From: JADMIH01 sp036399775
Lineage (GTDB): Bacteria > Chloroflexota > Chloroflexia > QHBQ01 > JADMIH01
Length of the DNA: 64,000 bases
Assembly: GCA_036399775.1 (NCBI GenBank)
Contig: DASWMJ010000089.1
Span: forward strand, 186,001-250,000
Direction of reading: 5' to 3'
Shown here: piece after piece, positions 1 to 7,704 of the stretch
Position numbering within the stretch: the first letter of the stretch is position 1
How the letters are laid out: the number at the start of each line of letters is the position of its first letter
Translations under genes and position numbers: made by a program
The notes under the pieces: model-generated
The model's database searches: none
Seen by the model: the letters and a program-made list of their open reading frames with translations, nothing else
Told to the model about the DNA's origin: nothing

Positions 1-2
1 CG

Positions 3-107
3 CTCGGCGTTGACACCGAGAATCCTAACGGCGCGCTCCAACTCTACGAGAGCATGGGCTTCCGCCAGGTGAAGCGGGGCGCGAGTTACCGCAAGCCGAT
101 GGACTAA
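3..107 (+). CDS. GNAT-type acetyltransferase, C-terminal fragment
   Basis: Only the last 34 codons are inside the window; the gene begins upstream of base 1. The visible end reads LGVDTENPNGALQLYESMGF, which fits the last strand and helix of GNAT N-acetyltransferases: a V-x-x-x-N-x-x-A-x-x-L-Y-x-x-x-G-F pattern that packs on the acetyl-CoA binding fold. The substrate cannot be judged from this fragment. It stops at TAA (105-107), 8 bp before a strong terminator hairpin, so it is the last gene of its transcript. Confidence 0.75.
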   Translation, partial: LGVDTENPNGALQLYESMGFRQVKRGASYRKPMD

Positions 108-115
108 CATAGTTT

Positions 116-162
116 GTTAGAAAGCAAAAATGGCGGCCAAGCCGCCATTTTTGCTTTCTAAC
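116..162. terminator. Long perfect hairpin terminator
   Basis: A perfect 22-bp inverted repeat (116-137 and 141-162) with a 3-nt loop CAA. The arms contain an A-run on the left and a T-run on the right around a GC-rich core (TGGCGGC/GCCGCCA), so it could terminate transcription from either side. It sits just after the acetyltransferase stop codon. Confidence 0.85.
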
Positions 163-235
163 AGGTCCTCCTTGTAGGAGTGGCTGACAGCGTGCTACAC
201 TGGTTGCTATAAGAAACTTTAAGGGGAGGGTAGTC

Positions 236-706
236 ATGCCGAGCGGGCCTGAGCGTGTACAAGTAGCGCTGGACGAGCATGGGCTGGATTGCAAGGTGGT
301 CAGGTTGCCGGAGAGCACGCGCACGGCGGCGGAGGCGGCAAAGGCTGTGGGGTGCGACGTTGGGGCTATCGCCAAGTCGCTCCTCTTCCTGGCGGATGGC
401 GAGCCTCTGCTGGTGATATGCGCGGGGGACAGGCGGGTGGATACGAAGCTCGTCGCGGAGAAGGTGGGGGCGTCGCAGGTGAAGATGGCCCCAGCGGAAG
501 AAGTGCGGCGCGTCACAGGCTATGCTATAGGTGGGGTGCCGCCGGTGGGGCATGCCACTCCACTCAAGAGTTTGATGGACGAGAGCTTGCTGCGTTGGCA
601 GGTAATTTATGCCGCAGCGGGGGCGCACGACGCGCTCTTCCCAGTCGAGCCGCAACGTCTATTGGAGGCCAGCGGCGCGACCCTGGCCGAGGTGGGCGCA
701 AGCTGA
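236..706 (+). CDS. ybaK: YbaK/EbsC-family aminoacyl-tRNA deacylase
   Basis: A 156-residue protein of the YbaK/ProX superfamily, cytoplasmic enzymes that hydrolyse mischarged aminoacyl-tRNA (for example Cys-tRNAPro). Family marks are the early segment with E26-S27-T28-R29, the lysine in AIAKSLLFL near residue 46 expected to act in deacylation, and the glycine-rich GYAIGGVPPVGH near residue 100. The length is normal for the single-domain family. The ATG at 236 follows a good ribosome binding site (GGGGAGGG). Its TGA overlaps the CTG proposed as start of the downstream DNA glycosylase, so the two are probably co-translated. The exact tRNA substrate is not decidable from sequence. Confidence 0.88.
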   Translation: MPSGPERVQVALDEHGLDCKVVRLPESTRTAAEAAKAVGCDVGAIAKSLLFLADGEPLLVICAGDRRVDTKLVAEKVGASQVKMAPAEEVRRVTGYAIGGVPPVGHATPLKSLMDESLLRWQVIYAAAGAHDALFPVEPQRLLEASGATLAEVGAS

Positions 707-1416
707 ACCCTGACGACATCCTGCTGGCGATTTTCGACGCGCTGCATGACCATTATGGCCCGCAGGAGTGGTGGCCCACGCGTACGGGGAGTAGGTGGGA
801 GATCATGCTGGGGGCGGTGCTAACTCAGCGCACCACCTGGACCAACGTCGAGCGTTCGCTGGATAACCTCGCGGCTGCGTGGGGGCCTGCTAGCCTGGCC
901 GACCCTGAAATCATCCTCAATGTCCCAGACGAGGAGTTGGTGAGGTTACTGCGTCCCACCGGGCACTTCCAGAGCAAGCCGCGCAAGCTGAAGTACCTGG
1001 CCGGGTTTGTGCTGGGCGAGGGTGGTGTGGAGGCGCTTGCCCGGTCCGGGGAGAGCACGGAGGGGCTGAGGGCGCGGCTGCTGGGGTTGTGGGGGATTGG
1101 GCCTGAGACGGCGGATGCGATATTGCTATATGCGCTGGACAGGGCCGTATTCGTGGCGGACGCTTACGCGCTCAGGCTGACTTCGCGCTGGGGACTACTT
1201 CCGACGGCGGCACCATATGGGGACATCCAAAAGCTCTTCATGGATAACCTGCCCCATGAAGTTGCGCTCTTCAACGAGTTCCATGCGCTTATCGTGGCAC
1301 ACGGCAAGCAGATTTGTCGCCCACGAGCCTTGTGTGAGGTCTGCCCGCTCAACAGGCCGGTGAGGCTGGGGCAGGGCGGTAGTTGGAGTTGTCCGAGGCT
1401 TTTTGCGGGCAAGTAG
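703..1416 (+). CDS. Endonuclease III-like / MagIII-type DNA glycosylase
   Basis: A HhH-GPD DNA repair glycosylase of about 237 residues. The helix-hairpin-helix is GLWGIGPETADAILLYA and the catalytic Asp lies in VFVADAY. The Lys of true EndoIII (GxGxKTA) is Glu here (GIGPETA), as in MagIII-like 3-methyladenine glycosylases, so a monofunctional glycosylase without lyase activity is more likely than Nth. Three closely spaced cysteines (C-x5-C-x2-C) near the C terminus recall the EndoIII 4Fe-4S loop, but the fourth Cys is not at the usual spacing. There is no ATG, GTG or TTG near the expected N terminus. A CTG overlapping the ybaK TGA (703-706) is the best start, implying translational coupling. 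The frame stays open further upstream, but that part overlaps ybaK and is a shadow. Confidence 0.75.
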   Translation: MNPDDILLAIFDALHDHYGPQEWWPTRTGSRWEIMLGAVLTQRTTWTNVERSLDNLAAAWGPASLADPEIILNVPDEELVRLLRPTGHFQSKPRKLKYLAGFVLGEGGVEALARSGESTEGLRARLLGLWGIGPETADAILLYALDRAVFVADAYALRLTSRWGLLPTAAPYGDIQKLFMDNLPHEVALFNEFHALIVAHGKQICRPRALCEVCPLNRPVRLGQGGSWSCPRLFAGK

Positions 1417-1427
1417 CACGGGCTGCT

Positions 1428-3305
1428 TTACTCCCCCGAGGGTCCAGGGTTGGTGATACTGAGCACGTGCGCCAACTTATGTTGCGATACGACGATGACA
1501 AGCTCATAGCCGGCGTGAAGCGGTGTATCCCTGGAGGGCGCCCAGACCTGCCGGCCATGATCGTTTAGCATCAGCACCCGGCATTCTATTCCACCTCCTT
1601 CGCTTTCAGCAGCCTCTTCCAGGCAGGCGACAATGTTGCCGTCCGCGGCGGAGCCTGCATCTACGGTGGTGTGAGTTATGAACACTACCTGGTCGGCCAC
1701 CTGAATGGTGTCAATAACACGGCCACCTACCGCTGCCGCGACCAGGGCAGGCGCAGTGAGCGCGGCCGGACTGCGCGAGATTTCTATCTCGAATGAGCGC
1801 TCTACACGCGCCGCGAGGTCGGGGTCAAAGATGCGCAGGACCACACGCAGGTTGGGGTTGAGCCTGCGGGCGGTGAGGGCCGTTTGCAAATTAGCTCGGT
1901 CGTCGTCAATCGCCGTTACGAGGCACCTGGCCCGTTCTATACCGAGTGAGCGTAGAGTCTGCGGCACCCTGGCATCGGCCACTAATGTCGGCACCGCCAG
2001 TTGCCGCACCGTTGCCACGTAACGCGAGGACCCATCCAGTTCGCAGGCTGCCACAGGCACGTTCATAGTCGCCAATTTCTCTACCACCCTGTATCCGATG
2101 TTGCCCAGGCCGCATACGACGACGTGGTCGCGCAGACGCTCGGTGTCGAAGGGTATCCCTCCGCCGAGACGCGCCCCAACTAAGACATCGGTGATCAAGG
2201 CGTACAAGATCGCCAGGGCTGCCGCCCCCAGCAGCATCAGAAATATACCGTATGCCTTTAGCGCAGGGTGGGCATTGATAAATGAGATATCGCCGAAGCC
2301 TGTGGTAGTGATGGTGCTGACGGTGAAATAGAAGGCGTCGAGCGGGCTTAACCCCTGGAAGACCGAGAAGATGAAGGAGCTTACCAGCAAGAGGACCAAT
2401 AGGACATACATAAGGCGGCGCAAACGGGTGTCGGTAGCCACGAAGAGGAGCCTCACCGAGCGCACCAGCCCTTTAGGGTCAAACCGGCTGCGGTTGGGAG
2501 TGTAATCGTGGCCGAGAGCTTGAGGCGACGCGCCACCATCCACCAGGAAGACAACGTCCTCGCATACCTCCCCTGCTGAAGGCTCCGGGGAGCTTGAGCC
2601 TGGACCTGGGTCTACGTCAGGGAAGAGACTGGCCGTCCCATCTCCCTTGATACATGCGAGATGCATGAGGGTGTGCGGGTCGCGGGCTATAGCGCCTATA
2701 GAGACGATTCCACGGTCTTTGCCCCATATTCTGCCTTTACCCTTACCGGCGCGCGCAATCAGAGTATGCCCGGCTACGTCAATCCTCTGCTCCCAATCAA
2801 GGTGCAGGGCAGCGGCTATAAAGGCAGGCGCGGCTATGGCAGAGGAGCTTAGCACCTCACACTTTTGTATCAGCGCACGCACCTGCTCTCCCAGTTCGAT
2901 GTCGAACATGTGCATTATGATGAGCGCTTGGGGGTTGAGGTCTTGCGCGATGAGGCCTGCGTGTAAGTTGCCGATGTCGTCTTTCTCGGTAAGGATGATG
3001 GCGCGGGCCGACTCAACACCAGCCGCCTTGAGCACAGCCTCCTCACGGTAGTCTCCCGACACAAAGTTAGCGCCCATAGCTCGCGCTTTGAGGGCGAATG
3101 TTGGCGAAGGCTCATGTGCGACAACGACGATATCTTCCCCCAGGCTGTGAAGCTCTTCCAGTGTGCGCAAACCAAGCCCACCCAGGCCACACAACACGAT
3201 GTGACTCGTGGGCGGACTTTCTGCCGAAGCAAGCACAGGTTCAGGTTGCCTGTTGGATAAAGTAACCATTGCTGCCAGTATATACGGCCCGTTCAGTTTG
3301 TGCAT
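1428..3305 (-). CDS. Potassium channel with two RCK/TrkA-N domains
   Basis: A 625-residue membrane protein with a nucleotide-binding domain on each side of a two-helix pore. The first Rossmann motif is GLGGLG at residues 40-45. A hydrophobic helix runs from about 298 to 316, the selectivity filter TTTGFGD is at 333-339, the second helix is about 350-375, and the second Rossmann motif GLGNIG is near 399-404. This is the Ion_trans_2 / TrkA_N architecture of K+ channels gated by cytosolic RCK rings. The filter has GFG instead of the classical GYG, a substitution also known in functional K+ channels. An internal ATG 12 codons downstream is a possible alternative start. The gene is convergent with the glycosylase (11-bp gap). 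Confidence 0.85.
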   Translation of the reverse strand: MHKLNGPYILAAMVTLSNRQPEPVLASAESPPTSHIVLCGLGGLGLRTLEELHSLGEDIVVVAHEPSPTFALKARAMGANFVSGDYREEAVLKAAGVESARAIILTEKDDIGNLHAGLIAQDLNPQALIIMHMFDIELGEQVRALIQKCEVLSSSAIAAPAFIAAALHLDWEQRIDVAGHTLIARAGKGKGRIWGKDRGIVSIGAIARDPHTLMHLACIKGDGTASLFPDVDPGPGSSSPEPSAGEVCEDVVFLVDGGASPQALGHDYTPNRSRFDPKGLVRSVRLLFVATDTRLRRLMYVLLVLLLVSSFIFSVFQGLSPLDAFYFTVSTITTTGFGDISFINAHPALKAYGIFLMLLGAAALAILYALITDVLVGARLGGGIPFDTERLRDHVVVCGLGNIGYRVVEKLATMNVPVAACELDGSSRYVATVRQLAVPTLVADARVPQTLRSLGIERARCLVTAIDDDRANLQTALTARRLNPNLRVVLRIFDPDLAARVERSFEIEISRSPAALTAPALVAAAVGGRVIDTIQVADQVVFITHTTVDAGSAADGNIVACLEEAAESEGGGIECRVLMLNDHGRQVWAPSRDTPLHAGYELVIVVSQHKLAHVLSITNPGPSGE

Positions 3306-3460
3306 CCTCTGAGCACCAATCTCTGCCGATACACCCGGTGCTACTCAGCCTGAGAGCCTATTCCAAGACCACACTTGAGGTATGCTTATTGATTAGGACT
3401 GGCTGGGTGTTCAAAGAGGCTCGGATCGCTAACCCCTATTCCCACTGGAGTGGAGATGGT

Positions 3461-3658
3461 ATGAGAGGCGTAACGGCGTGGATAACAGGAGGCGTGGTGC
3501 TCATGTTGGCGGGAATGGTCTGGATGCTGCAAGGTATCGGCCTACTGCCGGGGAGCTTTATGTCGGGGCAGTCATTTTGGGCCTGGGCGGGGCTGGCCTC
3601 TTTCATTGCAGGATTGGTGCTCACGCTGGTGGGGCTGGGGCGGCGGGCTAGAAGCTAG
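3461..3658 (+). CDS. Small two-helix membrane protein
   Basis: A 65-residue hydrophobic protein with two predicted membrane helices (about residues 6-24 and 36-58) and a short basic tail GRRARS. The ATG at 3461 is preceded by a purine-rich stretch (TGGAGTGGAGATGGT). No family is recognised. It ends 28 bp before the preferred start of the ornithine cyclodeaminase-like gene. Confidence 0.6.
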   Translation: MRGVTAWITGGVVLMLAGMVWMLQGIGLLPGSFMSGQSFWAWAGLASFIAGLVLTLVGLGRRARS

Positions 3659-3673
3659 TATGTCACTTGCGTA

Positions 3674-3679
3674 TATAAT
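3674..3679 (+). promoter_or_regulatory. Candidate -10 box for a near-leaderless mRNA
   Basis: A perfect TATAAT lies 7 bp upstream of the ATG at 3687. A transcript started at the normal distance from this box would begin at or next to that ATG. No convincing -35 box is visible. This supports choosing 3687 rather than the in-frame ATG at 3660 as the start of the next gene. Confidence 0.5.
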
Positions 3680-3686
3680 GTTGTAT

Positions 3687-4622
3687 ATGCAAACCCTTAC
3701 CGCCGAGGAGACGCACGATCTCCTGCCATACCCCGCGCTGGCGGACTACCTGCTGAGCATGCTGGCCGACAAGAAGGCTGGGACGGCATACGCGCCGGAG
3801 CGTGTCGCGATGCCGTTGGCAAGGGGCGGCACGCTGCTGTTGATGCCTGCTACTGACGGGCAGTTCGCGGTTACAAAGCTCGTGACGGTCCACCCTGGGA
3901 ACGCCTCTGCGGGGCTGCCGAGCGTGCAGGCCGATGTACTGGTGATGGACGCCGCGACGGGCAAGAGGCTGGCTATGCTCGATGGCGGGGCTGTGACAGC
4001 GCGGCGCACGGCGGCCCTGTCGCTGCTGGCGGCCCGGCTGCTGGCACCCAGGTCCTCGGGGTCGCTCCTCATGGTGGGGGCGGGCACGCAGGCCAGGGCG
4101 CACCTGGAAGCGTTCTGCGAAGGATTAGACATAGACAAGGTGTATGTGACGTCAAAGAATATGGCGCACGCGGAGGGGTTTGCCGCCTACGCTCGGACGC
4201 TCAACAGGCAAGCAGAGGCGGTATCCCGCCCGGAGGAAGCGCTGGAGAAGGTGTCGTTTGTTGTGACGGCGACCACGAGCGTAGAGCCTGTGCTGCCGGA
4301 CAGCGTAAGGGCTGATGCGTTTGTGGCGGCAGTGGGGGCTTACCGGCCAGATATGGCGGAGTTGCCTCCGCAGTTGGTACAGAGGGCGCGGCTGTACGTG
4401 GACACGCTAGAGGGTGCGCGGGTGGAGGCGGGCGATCTTATCCGGGCGGGCATTGATTGGACGCAAGTGACGCCGCTTGAGGACGCTCTAGATATACCCG
4501 GCGGCCAGGGCGGGACTGTGGTCTTCAAGAGCGTTGGGCATGCGCTGTGGGACCTGGCGGCTGCACGCCTGGCATGGAGCAAGCTGAGCGCGCCCTACCA
4601 GGAGGGGGAGAGTTGCCACTAG
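3687..4622 (+). CDS. Ornithine cyclodeaminase / mu-crystallin family protein
   Basis: A 311-residue NAD(P)-dependent enzyme of the OCD/mu-crystallin family, which includes ornithine cyclodeaminase, alanine dehydrogenase (archaeal type) and ketimine reductases. The Rossmann motif is VGAGTQARAHLEAF near residues 130-143, and the substrate region includes K64 in VTKLVTVHPGN and the ARRTAA helix near 105-110. Length from the ATG at 3687 matches the family; the upstream ATG at 3660 would put the TATAAT box inside the gene. The exact substrate cannot be read from sequence. The gene is convergent with the small membrane protein at 4638-4994. Confidence 0.82.
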   Translation: MQTLTAEETHDLLPYPALADYLLSMLADKKAGTAYAPERVAMPLARGGTLLLMPATDGQFAVTKLVTVHPGNASAGLPSVQADVLVMDAATGKRLAMLDGGAVTARRTAALSLLAARLLAPRSSGSLLMVGAGTQARAHLEAFCEGLDIDKVYVTSKNMAHAEGFAAYARTLNRQAEAVSRPEEALEKVSFVVTATTSVEPVLPDSVRADAFVAAVGAYRPDMAELPPQLVQRARLYVDTLEGARVEAGDLIRAGIDWTQVTPLEDALDIPGGQGGTVVFKSVGHALWDLAAARLAWSKLSAPYQEGESCH

Positions 4623-4637
4623 CGGGGCGGGGTGAGT

Positions 4638-4994
4638 CTATTTCTTGTCGCGGCGGCTGAGTAGCACAACTACTAGCTCTATCAGGGCGAAACCGAGTAC
4701 GGCTTTGCGGGCCTTCTCGTTCTTCTCGAAGCCGAAGAGCCAGGGAGCGGCCAAGCCAAGCAGCGCACCGAGGAGGTCCCCCAGCAGGTGCATGTTGAAG
4801 GGCATGATCCTTATCAGCCCCAATTCATAGCGCGTAAAGAGGCTGGCACCGATGGCGCTGCCGCCCCGGACCTTGCTGAAAATGTTGGCGGCTTCGTCGC
4901 CGTCGTAGTCGAGCATCTCAGGGGCTACGTAGTGCGCGATGCCCCATAGGTAGTCCATCACGGCGTGCAGTGGGCGGGGTATGAGTCCTAACAT
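4638..4994 (-). CDS. SPW-like small integral membrane protein
   Basis: A 118-residue membrane protein. The N terminus MLGLIPRPLHAVMDYLWGIA resembles the P-x-x-x-H-x-x-x-D-Y opening of SPW-type membrane proteins, and the segment GLAAPWLFGF resembles the second SPW motif. About three to four hydrophobic helices are visible and the tail is basic (SRRDKK). The ATG at 4994 is chosen because the longer frame would add a tail that lacks family character. Function unknown. Confidence 0.65.
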   Translation of the reverse strand: MLGLIPRPLHAVMDYLWGIAHYVAPEMLDYDGDEAANIFSKVRGGSAIGASLFTRYELGLIRIMPFNMHLLGDLLGALLGLAAPWLFGFEKNEKARKAVLGFALIELVVVLLSRRDKK

Positions 4995-5083
4995 GGCGGC
5001 TCCTTCGCATATGCTTGTAGTTTGGCTGGCTGAAGTGCAAGCGGTGTGCCAGGTAGCCAACAGCAGGTGAGGAAAAGAGGTAG

Positions 5084-6472
5084 ATGAGCGAAAATCCGGT
5101 GTACCACGACCCCGATCTGACATACATTTTCCATTTGATAATCCCGCACGTTAGTGAAGCGATGGTGCTGATGGCGCAGGAGGGCGATAGTTGGTCGCTG
5201 CCCAGTTTCCACCCGCAGGAGCACTACTTTTCTATGGTGGGCCATATCAACCAGGAGGTGAAGAGGCAGCTTGGGATCGACGCTACCGTGCTGCGTTGCG
5301 CTAAAGTGGTGAGAGATAAGGAAGTGAAGAAGACGGTGGACGCTGTATTCACGATGGAGAACCACAGCGGCCAGTGGTCCCCTCCCAGCGGGTGGAGTTG
5401 GGTTGGGCTGAAAGACCTTGCCGAACTACAAATGGCGAGGCCGGAGCAACAGAGCGTTATCGAGCAATGGCTGCTTGAAGTGAGTGGGGCAGAGGTGCCG
5501 CCGCTTCGCGCACCCTGGTCGCGGCGCGGCTGGTTGGGTGGCGTGCGCGAGTGGATAGGCGAAGAGCTAGCGAAGTTGTGTATCGCGCCAACAGGTCCAA
5601 TGGAACAGGTCAAGCATTGGGGGATTTCGGCTGTGCTGCGGGTGCCTACAAGCGAGGGTTATTTCTACTTCAAGGCTGTTCCCTTGCTCTTCAAGCAGGA
5701 GCCTGCCATCACCCAGGCGCTGGGTCGCAAGTATCCTGGGGTGGTACCTGTGCCGGTAGCGGTGGCTACGTTCGAGGGGCAGGGCTGGATGTTGCTTCGT
5801 GATTTCGGGGGCGAACCCCTTAAGAATACCAGTATCGCGCAGTATGAAGAAGCGGTTGCGCGATTGAGCCGCACCCAGGTGGAGTCGGTGGATATGGTAG
5901 AGGAATTGCTGGCGGCGGGTTGCGCGGATAGGAGGCTGGCAGGGCTGAGAGCGCAGATTGACCCATTATTTGAGGATGTGGAAGTAGTGTCGAGGCTCAG
6001 CGGTGAGGAGTTGGAGAAGCTGAGGGCGCTCTCGCCCAGGCTGAAGGAGATGTGCGACAGGCTAGGAGGGTATCGCGTGCCGGAAACGCTGGTGCATGGC
6101 GATTTCTACTTTGGCAACGTCGTTTCGCGCGATGGGGAGTATGTCATATTCGACTGGACCGACGGCTGCATCACTCACCCTTTCTTCGACCTGGTGACGC
6201 TCTTCGAGGGGGAGGAGAATGCCGAATACCGGGCGCGCATCAGCGACGTTTATTTCGCGGCCTGGACAGCTTATGAGCCGGTAGAGAGGCTGCGAGAGGC
6301 GTACCGGCTGGTGGAGACGCTGGGCGCGCTGCACCATGCCATCAGCTACAAGCAGATCGTCTACAGCCTGGAACCGAGCCAGAGATGGGAGTTAGAGGGC
6401 GCGCTGCCGATGTGGCTGCGCCAGGTGATAGCGTCTGTAGAGAAGAACGATGTGAGGGTTACGGAGGATTAG
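5084..6472 (+). CDS. Nudix-like domain fused to an APH-family phosphotransferase
   Basis: A 462-residue two-domain protein. Residues 1-155 look like a Nudix fold (SWSLPSFHP..., then INQEVKRQLGID), but the catalytic box G-x5-E-x7-R-E-U-x-E-E-x-G-U is not intact, so this half may bind rather than hydrolyse. Residues 165-450 form an aminoglycoside-phosphotransferase/choline-kinase-like domain with the catalytic loop HGDFYFGN at 338-345 and metal-binding D357 in IFDWTDG. ATP-dependent phosphorylation of a small molecule is expected; the substrate is unknown and resistance should not be assumed. The ATG at 5084 follows an AGGAAAAGAGG site. Only 4 bp separate it from the next gene, so they form an operon. 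Confidence 0.8.
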   Translation: MSENPVYHDPDLTYIFHLIIPHVSEAMVLMAQEGDSWSLPSFHPQEHYFSMVGHINQEVKRQLGIDATVLRCAKVVRDKEVKKTVDAVFTMENHSGQWSPPSGWSWVGLKDLAELQMARPEQQSVIEQWLLEVSGAEVPPLRAPWSRRGWLGGVREWIGEELAKLCIAPTGPMEQVKHWGISAVLRVPTSEGYFYFKAVPLLFKQEPAITQALGRKYPGVVPVPVAVATFEGQGWMLLRDFGGEPLKNTSIAQYEEAVARLSRTQVESVDMVEELLAAGCADRRLAGLRAQIDPLFEDVEVVSRLSGEELEKLRALSPRLKEMCDRLGGYRVPETLVHGDFYFGNVVSRDGEYVIFDWTDGCITHPFFDLVTLFEGEENAEYRARISDVYFAAWTAYEPVERLREAYRLVETLGALHHAISYKQIVYSLEPSQRWELEGALPMWLRQVIASVEKNDVRVTED

Positions 6473-6476
6473 CTCT

Positions 6477-7445
6477 ATGGACGATACGAACAAGGCGACT
6501 ATTGGCTGGCTGCTCGCTTCTGAGGAACCCTGGGTTGTATATAACACGCTAATTGAGCTTGTTGGGACCGATCCAGATGACAGCCGAGCGCGAGAGGCAT
6601 ATGGGGCGATGCAGGCGCATCCGCAAGTAGTGGCGCTCATGGAGAGTCTCGATAGCTGGCCGACCGATAAGCCACTCAGCAAAGCTTACGACCCGAAGGA
6701 CAGCATCTGGAAGCTAGGGCTGTTGGCCGACTTTGGCCTGGGGCGCGATGATGAGCGCATCGCCGGGATAGCTGAGCGCGTGCTGGGGGCGCAGGCCGAC
6801 GATGGCGGGTTCCTGCACGGCGGCTTCGACCACACGAAAAGCTGGCACACGCGACCCTATATCTGCATCTCGCACGTTATGACTTACGCGCTTGCGCGCT
6901 TCGGCTACCTGGGTGATGCCAGGCTCGGTCGCGCATACGGCCATATCGTTGAATGGCAGCGACTGGACGGAGGCTGGCACCCCAACAAGCTCAACCTGCC
7001 GGGGAACGAGCGTGAGTCGGAACCAAGCTGCCCGTTCGGCACGCTCAACGTACTGCGCGCGGTGGTGGCGCACCCAGGCTTGAGAGAAGGGGAGGTCGCG
7101 CAACGGGCCGTTGGATACCTGCTTACATGCTGGGAGCGCAGGTCGGAGCCGTACCGCCCCGTGGGGTTCGGCATCGGCGCGACATGGAACAAGGTGCAGT
7201 ACCCCTTTGTCCAGTACCAGCTTCTCAAGACGGTGGACACCCTCTCACAAGCGCCTGCCGCGCTGAACGATCCGCGCTATAGGGAGATGCTGGACCTCCT
7301 TGAGAGCAAGCGAGACGCCGAGGGGAGGTGGACGGCAGAGAGGGTGAACAAGCCGTACAGCGAGTTCGACTTCGGCCAGCGCAAGCAGTCCTCCGCGTGG
7401 ATAACCTTCCTGGCGTTGCGGGTGGTCGCACGTAGCCGGAGCTAA
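6477..7445 (+). CDS. Terpenoid-cyclase/prenyltransferase-fold (alpha-toroid) protein
   Basis: A 322-residue cytoplasmic protein with repeated helical pairs and QW-like segments (GAQADDGGF, WQRLDGGWH, DAEGRW), as in the alpha/alpha toroid of squalene cyclases and prenyltransferase beta subunits. It lacks the DxDD acid motif of true squalene-hopene cyclases, so it is probably not a cyclase. It starts 4 bp after the phosphotransferase stop and is likely co-transcribed with it. Function unknown. Confidence 0.72.
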   Translation: MDDTNKATIGWLLASEEPWVVYNTLIELVGTDPDDSRAREAYGAMQAHPQVVALMESLDSWPTDKPLSKAYDPKDSIWKLGLLADFGLGRDDERIAGIAERVLGAQADDGGFLHGGFDHTKSWHTRPYICISHVMTYALARFGYLGDARLGRAYGHIVEWQRLDGGWHPNKLNLPGNERESEPSCPFGTLNVLRAVVAHPGLREGEVAQRAVGYLLTCWERRSEPYRPVGFGIGATWNKVQYPFVQYQLLKTVDTLSQAPAALNDPRYREMLDLLESKRDAEGRWTAERVNKPYSEFDFGQRKQSSAWITFLALRVVARSRS

Positions 7446-7468
7446 ACAGAATCTTTCGCCAGCACATT

Positions 7469-7585
7469 GCCCGGCGACTGAAGTCGCGGGCAACCCAGGC
7501 GAAGTCCGCCTACGCGGACTATGCCATGAAAGTAGTCGCCGCAGGGCGACTTTGTAATTGTTGCCTGCGACTTCAGTCGCCGGGC
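7469..7585. repeat. Structured MITE/REP-like repeat, 117 bp
   Basis: Terminal inverted repeats of 26 bp (7469-7494 and 7560-7585) match with one mismatch and enclose two smaller hairpins: AGTCCGC/GCGGACT (7503-7520) and AGTCGCC/GGCGACT (7534-7551). The whole unit folds into a three-armed structure and encodes nothing. It sits in the 259-bp gap before tctC. Its design suggests a dispersed non-autonomous repeat; only one copy is in this window. Confidence 0.75.
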
Positions 7586-7704
7586 ATGCCTGACACAGCA
7601 GTTTTCCGAGATTGAGTAAGCCCTGATGGTATGCAACTTGCAGGCCGAAGGGCAAGCCATCCTGGCTGTGATGCGACGCTGTTCTATCCAGAGGAGGAAA
7701 TGCA

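Noticed and set aside
289..702. Long ORF suggesting a YbaK-glycosylase fusion
   Set aside because: The first part lies in another frame over ybaK and has no protein-like composition; only the part after 703 is a family match.
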